Shown here piece by piece: positions 11,063 through 64,000 of a DNA stretch of 64,000 bases. The position numbers and the translations under genes are program-made. The stretch comes from Alitta virens (Eukaryota; Annelida; Polychaeta; Phyllodocida; Nereididae), in NCBI GenBank assembly GCA_932294295.1, contig OW028579.1, positions 32,375,250 to 32,439,249 on the forward strand. The letters are read 5' to 3'. The notes beneath the pieces were generated by a model. That model was given only the letters and a program-made list of their open reading frames with translations. It did not search any database and had not been told where the DNA came from. Position 1 is the first letter of the stretch. Every line of letters starts with the position of its first letter.

Positions 11063-14000
11063 ACCCTTTTCACAAGCACATGCATATACATTTTTAACTG
11101 AGCACATGAAATATTTAGAATTCCAACAGATTTATTTTTGTTCAGGAGCACTGTGTTCCATAAGTCATGTCTTTTTAAAATTATCAGATAACTGGCTATT
11201 TTGTATCTTTTGTAATAAAAGATGAAACAAACTAATGCAGAATTATTATCAGGAACTTGGATGTGGTCCTTTTCATATACCTGGAAGAAAATGAAGAAGG
11301 TGCTCTACATTTGGCTCTCATGATTTTTAAATGTAAAATTTTTACCCAAAGTCACTGATACACACTCTAATTACATTATAATGATTTAATGGAAATCATC
11401 CAGCAGACGCTTTGCTGGGCTTATAAAAAGAAGTTCAAAGTTATTGTCCATACCTCATGATATTGAATTTTCTAGTGGAAACAGACTGATTTATATTGAT
11501 GACAATCCACAATTCTAGTAATGATCCATGTAGTGAATAATTTGTAGTACTTGCCAATGTTTTACAGTAAGGAAAACCAGTTATATAATAAATGTGTTTA
11601 CAATAGTACCAACTTGTAATTTTCATTCCTAAAAATCTTATTTTATTCTATATATATATAAATATTTGTATAACATTTTTTTGGCAGATTAATTTAATTG
11701 AAAGTTAGTTCATGTCTTAACAAAATGTATTAACTTGTGTGAAGTTTCAGTTTAAAGTGAAAACTATAATTAGTTTCTGATTTGTTCCTGGCATAAATGT
11801 CTGTCTTTAAACCATTGTAAGGTTGACAGTTAAGGAATAATATTTATATTTATCTCTCCCCTCTGACAAAAAGTACTGATAAACTGTAGTTATTTTGAGC
11901 TAGCAGATTTAATTTGTGATTGACTTTTATGAAACTGAAGTCTTCTATTTTTACACACCGAAAAATGTCATTGCATCTCACAAATGCTTGGCATTAAGTA
12001 CCTGTTTTATAAATACATTGTGGAAATTATGTCGATATAATATTATGACCCCTTGATATCATAGCAGTGAATTCTGCCTTCACTGCTGCCAGCAGGTGCA
12101 TAGGAGGTGTGCAAACACATATCTTGCAATATTTATTATATATAATTTTTTGTTTAAGACATTTTTGTAGTTTTCTTCATAACAACAAAAGTGAAATACC
12201 CTGGGGCATGTATGCTCACAAAACATGTGATTGATGGTGCAGACTAGTGTAATGAACTAGGGAGAGAGAAAAATTTAGGCTTTAAAAGTCTTAAGCTTTT
12301 TTAGATTTAGAGAATATTTTCTTATAACATTTGATTGGAATCTAATTGATGGAAATAATTATGCTTTTTTGTAAGTTTACTCTTTAAATTTCAAAATATG
12401 TAAGTGTATCTTATGATAACAGAGACCATGTCCATGGGACATATGTTTGATTGCTGCTAGAATTTAGTGCATTCCACTACATATTGCTAAAGGTTTAAGT
12501 TAGATTATAATGAAAAACTATTTAAGAGACATTTGTCATCACCTATAGGAACCCAGAAGGCCAACCACATAGTTTGTAATATTAAGGTTTTTAGCTTTGT
12601 ATTTTTATATTAAATTTGAGACATAAGTTTACATTTTATCATGAAGCCATGCACATTTTTTGTAACAAATATTACAGTCATGTATCAATATTTTACAAAT
12701 TATACAATAAATGTTGTGGTAAAATATGTTACCTGATATATTGATAATTTGTCAATTCTCTCACCTTTTAAGTTAGAACTGGTGAACTAAAGTTGACTGG
12801 GTAAAACTAAATTTGTAACTGACTTATATATTGGCACAATTTCATTGCATCCAATTGCTAATTACTGAATGCCTACTGAAAAAATATAATGGACAGTATG
12901 CAGGTAGGTGACCCTTTGATCATGGAGGTGGTGATGAATTCTGTGTGATCTACATAATATGGGATGCATGCCACCATACACTGTGATATATTTTTGTCAG
13001 AATGGAGAAACTGCCTAAGAGAGATTATTTATGAACAAGATGGCTAAAGTAGCCAGTGCAGATTAAGGGGAGTAATAAATTAGGGGAAGTGAGAAATAAT
13101 AAAGATGGTCTAGTCTTGCTCAGCTTAAAGAGGGGTCATAGTAATTTGGTTTTATAAATTTTGTAATTATTTAGCTTTGATATTGGGCTTTTGTTTTGTG
13201 TTACATTTGAGTAATATATGTACATCTTAGAATTTTGATACGGTAATAAATAAGTTTGGTGTATTTTGCAGGCATATTTTTTTTACCTTTATTATGCAAT
13301 TTTTTAATTTGAGAAATAAGATACTTATTGAGTCTACTAAGCAATTGACAGTGTCTATACAATAATAAAGTTAAGGAAACATGTCTCACTTTCTGGACAT
13401 CAGTGTTTAACCCTCTGCTTCTTGGACAATGCCAGTAGACAATTGTAAAACAATTATGCACACTATTAAGGTTTAATGCTTAGAATATAATGCATGTTAT
13501 TCTATGAAATTTAAATCTGTCATAAACAAGACTTGACCTGTTCATTTGAATTAATATCAGTTGCTTAGAGAGTCGGCCAACCACAGCAAAATGCCAAATA
13601 AATTTGCCATCTAAATGAAGTACAACAAACTCAGGGTAATAGAAACTTTTTATAAACAATATTGCTAGCGGTTAGTAGTTGATGCATTCATTTCTCAGAA
13701 ATAATACATCACCAGCTGCAATGTTTTATATTGTATATCATTAGCACAGGTTATACACAAGCTACTCTGTACAATCACTTCCACCAAGTCTAGTTAAGCA
13801 AAGGTTTAGGCAAGAAATATCGGTTATTCCTATCATTAAACATAATCTCTTTGGGTGATCATACAACTGCTAGAACATGACTATTAAATAACATATTTGA
13901 CTTTATCTCTGTGCCTATGTCTCAACTGAGGATTATAGATCAGAATAAAATGTCATGTGATGATTGCCTTGCTTGCATATACCACATTTGAAGTCTCTAC

Positions 14001-16763
14001 TTGCATCAAAGAGGAAAGCATTGTTGCATTGTTTGATCGAAACAATAGCTTGGAGATATTAATGTTAGTTGCAATATAATGAAGAAAATACAATTTGTGT
14101 AACCTTTTCCACTCAGAGTCACTGAGTTACTCTTTAACTGCCAAATGATAATTTAGAAGTTATGCAGATCTTGTTTTTTTTTCAAACTTAACACTATATT
14201 GTATTATTGTTCTTGAGTAGGATAAATTATTCTATGTATATATCAGTTATGCTATCTTTTATTCATACATTTTCAGTAAAATGTGAACAATATATTTCTG
14301 ATTATTTGTATTATTAGTGAGTAATATATGAACCTCTCACCTTTCAAGTTGGTTGAACTACCTGAGCAGGCTTGCTTTGTGACTACCTTCCATACAAGAA
14401 ACTAAACTATCTTATAATATATTTTCACAATTGCATTGCATCTTAAAAAATGCTTATAGCAATTTGTGGATGCATGTTGTGTAAATATTGGGATAGTATA
14501 CTGGCATATACTACTTTGATTATGTTGGTATTGAATTATAGCCCCCATTGCTGGCCCTCTGATCATGCAGGTATGGAGAAACTGGCAGCAATTGGGACAA
14601 ATAGGGGATGCTTTCCTCAACATATATTTAAGGGGAAAACTATCTTAAGAGTCATTATGGTTATGAAATTTGGGGAAGTTTGACATTCTGCATATTTTAA
14701 TATTTAATTTTTTAATTTTTCTAATTTTGATTTTACATATCTGAAATAGATTCAAAATTAGATACATGTTTTTGTATATGTGTTTTTCCTATTTATGATT
14801 ATTTCTTGTTTTTGAGAATGTAGTTTTATATATATTTTTTAGTTCTAAGTTTTAATTTCCTCACTTACTCACTGCATTCACGTGCATTGATATGAAACCA
14901 CTGCCTAACTCCCATTGTGCAGTCTACTAAGTGGTTAACAGTGCACAGATTTTCTTACATTTTCTGTTTTATTGACTTTTGTTTAATTTTGGATAAAAGG
15001 TTTGCATCTTTTGTATTTAATTTTAAATTAGATAAATAAGTATGTTGTGTTTATTTTTGGTAACTTTATGTCGTATTAATTTTTAATGTATTTTACAAGT
15101 AAATCTGAAATAGTTTCAAAATTAGATATATGTTTTAGGATATGTTTTTTTTTTCAGTTATGATTATATCTTGTTGTTGAGCATGTAGTTTATATATTTA
15201 AGTTCTAAGTTTTATTTTCCTCACATACTCACTGCATTCATGTGCATTGATATTAAAACACTGCCTAACTCCCACTGTGCAATCTACTAAGTGCACAGTT
15301 TTTCTGAAATTCTCCGTTTTATTGACTTTTGTTTAGTTTTGGATAAAAGGTTTGCATCGTTTGTATTTGATTTTAAATTAGAGAAATAAGTATGTAGTGT
15401 TGGTTTTTGGTAACTTTATGTCATATTAATTTTTGGTAACATTTTTTACAAATAATACAATTAAAGTGGCTGCAAGGATAGTGTATACTGAAGTGATTTA
15501 ATTGCAGATGGGAGAAAAAAGTAAGTCAAAATATGTTTCTCTATGGTCAGTTTAAACAGTTACTTTAACTTAGACAATGGTTATTTTGTAATTTAATATT
15601 TAAGTTTTAATTTTTAATATAGTGATAAGATGCAACTTTTTAAATTTCAAAATTAAATTTTTATTATAGGGGCATGTTTTGCAGTTTGTTTTGTTAGTTA
15701 TATGTATTTCTTGTTTGTTCTTTTTATGACAATGAACTTTCTTTGCACTGATGTGAAACATACCTTCTCCATATAGGATAGAAGACATGATCTCTTGAAA
15801 ATGAATCATTGAACCATATCTCAACAACATATAGGATTTTGAATATAGCTAAGACACTGACCAGGTGGTCATAGATGTCTGGCCATATCTGTGCGTTGAT
15901 GCATATAGTCAGCCATTGTGGACATGCTGTGTGCACTGATGTGGAACCAACCCTTTGTGAAATTATGATGAGTCTTTTAAGTGGCTAACACTGCCTAACA
16001 GTACACAGCTGTTTTTCTGTTTTACTTTAGCTTTTTTCAAAGTAGGCTTACACTACAAGGGTTATTGAGGTGATTTAATTACAGATTGAGAAACAAATAA
16101 GTCAATATACGCTTCCCTACGGTCAGTTCAATTAGTCTGTTTCTTTAATGAAGACAATTGTTATTTTATATTTAAGTTTTAATCTTTAAAATTGATCAGT
16201 TGACATTTTTTTAATGTTTTTGTAGTTTTGCAGATTGTAAAATTAAATGTTTTACTTTTGTAAAAATATTGTGAAATTATGATGAGTCATCTGAGTGTCA
16301 TAGAGGGTCTGAATATGTCTGTGCATTGATACATATCATTAGTCATTAATTTTTTTTACTCTTGTAATTTCATTTTAACATTTCAGTAATAAGTTAGTGT
16401 TTTATAATTAAGATAGGTTTGTGTTTTTATTGTTTGCCTTTTTATTTCATATATTAATTTTTTTCTAGTTATGTTTTATTTTTATTCTTTTTATGACAAT
16501 AGGTAGAAGTGTCCATGCTCCTGGGCCCCAGACAGGTGGTCATACATGTCTTGACATGTTCTCTACACTGTTGTGCACTGATGTGAGACTAACCTCTTGT
16601 GAAATTGTCTGTGCATTGATGAATATCAATGGTCATTGTGAAATTGTGATGAGTCAATGGTGGCCTGGTTATGTCTATGTATTGGTGAATACCGATTGCG
16701 ATTGTGAAATTATGATGAGTTATCTGTGTACCAATGTGGACATGTGACATTATACAACATTAA

Positions 16764-18360
16764 TGAGTTATGTAAACGTGTTAATTATGAACACCTTGAC
16801 ACAAAAGAAAAATATAATGATCATTAATGAGCTATGTACAGGTTATGTAATTTTAACTTACGACCATTAACGAGGTATGTTAAGTTGTTGTGAAATTATG
16901 AGGTCTGAGTATGTAAATTGATGCATATCGTTAGTCATTAATTTTTTTTACTCTTGTAATTTCATTTTAAAATTTCACAATTAAGCTTGTGTTTTATAAT
17001 TAAGATAGATTTATGTTTTTGTTGTTTGCCTTTTTTTTTAGTTGATGTTTTATTTTTGTTATTTTTATGACAAGAAGTAAAATTGTCCATGCCCTTGGGC
17101 CCTGACCGGTGGTCATACATTTTTCCATGTGGTCCATAATGGTCTTTCTAGTGAGGAGGGATTCAGGTCTCATATGAATAACAATATCCTGTCTGAGATC
17201 ATTGTGCTGTATGAATGAGATTAGTGTGTAATTTGATTGGTCTATGTGCATGGGAGGGCCAAACAAGTCTGGACATGCAGCATACTTGATGACCTATGAG
17301 TTATGTAAACGTGTTAATTATGAACACCTTGACACAAAAGAAAAATATAATGATCATTAATGAGCTATGTACAGGTTATGTAATTTTAACTTACGACCAT
17401 TAACGAGGTATGTAAGTTGTTGTGAAATTATGAGGTCTGAGTATGTAAATTGATGCATATCATTAGTCATTAATTTTTTTTACTCTTGTAATTTCATTTT
17501 AAAATTTCACAATTAAGCTTGTGTTTTATAATTAAGATAGATTTATGTTTTTGTTGTTTGCCTTTTTTTTTAGTTGATGTTTTATTTTTGTTATTTTTAT
17601 GACAAGAAGTAAAATTGTACATGCCCTTGGGCCCTGACCGGTGGTCATACATTTTTCCATGTGGTCCATAATGGTCTTTCTAGTGAGGAGGGATTCAGGT
17701 CTCATATGAATAACAATATCCTGTCTGAGATCATTGTGCTGTATGAATGAGATTAGTGTGTAATTTGATTGGTCTATGTGCATGGGAGGGCCAAACAAGT
17801 CTGGACATGCAGCATACTTGATGACCTATGAGTTATGTAAACGTGTTAATTATGAACACCTTGACACAAAAGAAAAATATAATGATCATTAATGAGCTAT
17901 GTACAGGTTATGTAATTTTAACTTACGACCATTAACGAGGTATGTTAAGTTGTTGTGAAATTATGAGGTCTGAGTATGTAAATTGATGCATATCGTTAGT
18001 CATTAATTTTTTTTACTCTTGTAATTTCATTTTAAAATTTCACAATTAAGCTTGTGTTTTATAATTAAGATAGATTTATGTTTTTGTTGTTTGCCTTTTT
18101 TTTTAGTTGATGTTTTATTTTTGTTATTTTTATGACAAGAAGTAAAATTGTCCATGCCCTTGGGCCCTGACCGGTGGTCATACATTTTTCCATGTGGTCC
18201 ATAATGGTCTTTCTAGTGAGGAGGGATTCAGGTCTCATATGAATAACAATATCCTGTCTGAGATCATTGTGCTGTATGAATGAGATTAGTGTGTAATTTG
18301 ATTGGTCTATATGCATGGGAGGGCCAAACAAGTCTGGACATGCAGCATACTTGATGACCT
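16764..18360 (-). repeat. Three tandem copies of a 532-533-bp repeat, right arm
   Basis: This is the mirror of the left-arm triplet, including the same distinguishing substitution in the middle copy. The triplication therefore predates formation of the palindrome, or the arms have been homogenised. Confidence 0.85.
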
Positions 18361-18383
18361 TAGATGACCTACAGTTGATGACC

Positions 18384-18701
18384 TTAGATGACCTGCAGTG
18401 AATGACTCATACCAGTCTCTTCATTGGGGTCATGATCCTTTGTTCCTTCTTCATTCAATCTCCTCATAGCTTCAAGTTGCCAAATTATGCCATTTCTACT
18501 TTCATCATCAGGAATTATTGGGTGAATTATGTTTTTCTCAGTATTGAAAGTAACAGTAAGCTTTTTAAGACTGATTTTATCTGTGTGTCTTTCCATTTCT
18601 GAATGATAAAATGTTTCTCTCTCTTTATTTATAGAGACCAGAGTTATTTTTTGTTCAGCATGTATGATCATGTTGCTGTTATAGAGTATTTTTAGATCCA
18701 A
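18384..18701 (-). CDS. Mirror copy of the protein-like open frame (right arm)
   Basis: The translation is identical to the left-arm copy. It exists because the arms are inverted copies, so it is not independent evidence that the frame is coding. Confidence 0.2.
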   Translation of the reverse strand: MDLKILYNSNMIIHAEQKITLVSINKERETFYHSEMERHTDKISLKKLTVTFNTEKNIIHPIIPDDESRNGIIWQLEAMRRLNEEGTKDHDPNEETGMSHSLQVI

Positions 18702-19218
18702 ACAGATGAGTCATAAGATGAAGTAGTGAGACATTGATCAGTTACCATCAAATAACATCAAAGGATAGACAGGGGGTAGGATGTATCCATACTTAAGTAT
18801 AATGAGCCTAGTATGTAATAGTAATGCATATAGGTAATTTATTTTTAGAAACTGACTCATGTGAAATAATGTCAATTTTCACTGTCAACAATGATCAAAG
18901 GGGTAGAATTGTAAGCATTAGGCTAAACTATCATCCTTCAAAGGAGAGGATCGAGGTGACAGCTCTCACCTGGTGAGGTCATGACCTTTGACTAGGGTAA
19001 ATAACACTGGTCTCCCCTCTGGTGAGTCACAAGGGTAAAAATAGCAGATCTATGCTTTTTAGGTCAGAGGACTGTAGCGTTTAGTTGTCTAGCCTAGAAT
19101 ATCTGTCTAGAATTGTCTAGCCTATCTATATTTGTTCTAGACTTCTGTTTATATATCTGAGTAGATTAGAGTGACTTATTAGAGAGGGAGTGGCTTATTA
19201 GACAGGGGGGATGCAAAT

Positions 19219-19839
19219 GGGGGGGGGGGGGTGGGGCTAGAGGACATAGAGAATGAAAGTTAGTATGGGAAGTGCCCCTGTGCTAATTAAATATTGGGAT
19301 CAAGGAGGGGGGGTCAATGAAAGTTAGCATGGGGACAGGGGATCAAAGGGGGGTCAAGTGGGATCAAGGGGGGGGTCGATGAAAGTTAGCATGGGAAGAG
19401 GGGTCAAGTAGGGTCAAGTGGGATCCAGGGGGGGGTGGGGGTGGGGGGTTGATGAAAGGTAGCATGGGAAGTGCCCGTGTGCTAATTAAATATTGGGATC
19501 AAGGGGGGGGGGTCAATGAAAGTTAGCATGGGGACAGGGGATCAAAAGGGGGTCAAGTGGGATCAAGGGGGGGGGGGGTCGATGAAAGTTAGCATGGGAA
19601 GTGCCTGTGTGCTAATTAAATATGGGGATCGATGAAAGTTAGCATGGGGACAGGGGATCAAAGAGGGTCAATTAGGGTCAAGTGGGGGGTCAAGTGGGAT
19701 CAAGGGGGACGGGGGGTCGATGAAAGTTAGCATGGGAAGTGCCTGGGTGCAAAGAGAAAGGTCAAGTGGGGTCAAATTTTTGGTGATTTTTGGGGGGGTC
19801 GGCTAGAGGACATCGAGGATGAAAATTAGCATGGAAAAA
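19219..19839 (-). repeat. G-rich subterminal tandem repeats, right arm
   Basis: This is the mirror of the left subterminal array and is G-rich on the plus strand. It contains several runs of 7-13 G separated by short spacers, which could form G-quadruplexes. Confidence 0.75.
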
Positions 19840-19872
19840 GATACCGGTATCAAACCTACCCCATATAGTAGT

Positions 19873-19878
19873 GACGAT
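19873..19878 (+). repeat. Target-site duplication, right copy (GACGAT)
   Basis: This is a direct repeat of 2101-2106, abutting the right end of the inverted repeat. Confidence 0.8.
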
Positions 19879-19914
19879 CTGATGAGGTTTAGAGGACTGC
19901 ATTTTCAATCAATC

Positions 19915-20064
19915 TGTCAATCAATCAGTGAATCAATCAATCATTAAATCAATCAATCATTCATTCATTCAATCATTCATTCATTTAATCAATCAGTCAT
20001 TCAATCAATCAATCAATTAATCATTTTATGTATGTATGTATGTATGTATGTATCTATCGGTCTG

Positions 20065-20097
<33 letters not shown>

Positions 20098-20190
20098 TTA
20101 TCTGCCTATCTATCTATCTGTCTGTCTATATGTCCAGCTGTCTATCTATCTATCTATTTGTCTATCTGTCTATCTATCTATCTATCGTTA
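19915..20190 (+). repeat. Compound tetranucleotide microsatellite
   Basis: Impure (AATC)n/(ATTC)n is followed by (TATG)n at about 20028-20052 and (TATC)n with TCTG variants to about 20186. Open frames across it only translate the repeat. Confidence 0.9.
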
Positions 20191-20227
20191 ATTGCAATTA
20201 TATACATTCATATGGCGCTCTTTTTTC

Positions 20228-20229
20228 AG
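20228..20229 (+). promoter_or_regulatory. Candidate 3' splice site of the 5' exon
   Basis: CTCTTTTTTCAG|AGAAC looks like a good acceptor 90 bases upstream of the first ATG. If used, the first coding exon begins at 20230 and untranslated exons lie further left. The giant palindrome could then sit inside a 5' intron of this gene. Confidence 0.35.
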
Positions 20230-20318
20230 AGAACTCACCCAAGGGAAGAACAATTTGCGCTTCAGTGACTTTTTGAACTCAGTGACACGCAGAAGTTCGT
20301 TTTGTAATTTGGACTAAG

Positions 20319-63922
<43,604 letters not shown>

Positions 63923-64000
63923 TAACCAATGACTCCAGACAGTCTGAGTGAAAGGGGGCTAACATTTAACTCCTTCCTATGGACCACCTGTTCCAAGCTT

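Larger units (their letters stand above)
2107..19872. mobile_element. Giant palindromic (foldback) transposon, 17,766 bp
   Basis: The left arm (2107-10981) is the reverse complement of the right arm (10997-19872), with mirrored positions summing to 21979. The termini are 5'-ACTACTATATGGGGTAGG and its complement. A direct 6-bp repeat flanks both ends. The arms differ by only a few substitutions (9701/12278, 7143/14836, 10928/11051), one base near the centre and C/G-run lengths. No transposase, integrase, polymerase or other recognisable enzyme is encoded, so the unit is presumably mobilised in trans. A 6-bp duplication is known for Maverick/Polinton and a few other DNA transposons, but the terminal bases do not settle the family. 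Foldback elements (Drosophila FB, sea-urchin TU) also have long inverted repeats with subterminal tandem repeats, yet are far shorter. Confidence 0.8.
10997..19872 (-). repeat. Right arm of the giant inverted repeat
   Basis: It mirrors the left arm base for base apart from the listed differences, so every left-arm feature recurs here on the opposite strand. All mirrored open frames have identical lengths, which shows there is no net indel over long stretches. Confidence 0.85.

Noticed and set aside
10882..11151. 89-codon open frame across the palindrome centre
   Set aside because: It reads through the GC-rich hairpin tip from one arm into the other and has low-complexity Arg/Gly/Pro content. 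It is a shadow of the inverted repeat.
2107..19872. Palindrome as a missed-adapter sequencing artefact
   Set aside because: A direct 6-bp duplication sits exactly at both ends, the flanks are unrelated and continuous, the arms carry differences and no adapter sequence lies at the centre. An artefact remains possible until long reads are checked, but the duplication argues strongly against it.
2107..19872. Autonomous Maverick/Polinton
   Set aside because: No integrase, protein-primed polymerase, packaging ATPase or capsid frame is present in either arm. Only the target-duplication length fits.
20028..20276. Open frames of repeated Tyr-Leu-Ser
   Set aside because: They are translations of the (TATC)n microsatellite.

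Overview
This is animal nuclear DNA, most likely from a marine invertebrate. It is AT-rich and intron-rich, with GT-AG splice sites, many short inverted-repeat transposons, tRNA-derived SINEs, a LINE remnant and microsatellites. The phylum cannot be fixed from sequence alone. SEA, ephrin-receptor-like and EGF modules with uniform phase-1 introns, plus a metazoan histone-type 3' stem-loop, would suit a deuterostome such as a hemichordate, echinoderm or amphioxus, but other phyla are possible. No prokaryotic feature is present.

Positions 1-2100 hold SINE pieces, a TA microsatellite and a decayed minus-strand coding remnant. Positions 2107-19872 form one enormous inverted repeat: two arms of about 8.9 kb that mirror each other around 10989, joined by a 15-nt loop and flanked by the direct 6-bp repeat GACGAT (2101-2106 and 19873-19878). 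That is the signature of a single transposed unit. It encodes no recognisable transposase and looks like a giant non-autonomous foldback element. Each arm carries, from the outside in, C-rich/G-rich subterminal tandem repeats, one protein-like 105-codon stretch, three near-identical copies of a 532-533-bp repeat, decayed relatives of that repeat, AT-rich DNA and a GC-rich tip. Microsatellites follow up to 20190.

From 20319 to beyond the right edge runs one plus-strand gene, of which 14 coding exons (about 610 codons) are visible. It predicts a type II membrane protein: cytoplasmic N-terminus, one membrane helix, SEA domain, ephrin-receptor-like cysteine module, second SEA, second ephrin-receptor-like module, then at least four EGF repeats. 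All exon phases join without a break. The SEA plus ephrin-like block is a four-exon tandem duplication with identical intron phases, and a dead copy of the ephrin-like exon lies in intron 5.

The introns carry most of the remaining content. Intron 1 contains 54 head-to-tail copies of a 67-bp tRNA-like unit with A-box and B-box motifs, and a 5'-truncated, twice-frameshifted LINE. Intron 4 holds a 31-bp minisatellite grown inside a small inverted-repeat element and many copies of that element family. Later introns contain a second inverted-repeat family bearing TGACGTCA-like and CCAAT-like motifs. Intron 10 contains a separate intronless gene (59933-60361) with CCAAT, CRE and TATA motifs and a canonical replication-dependent-histone 3' stem-loop followed by a U7-type downstream element. 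Its basic 142-residue product is not a canonical histone.

The best candidates for something undescribed are the giant palindromic element, the tRNA-like array and the histone-type nested gene.
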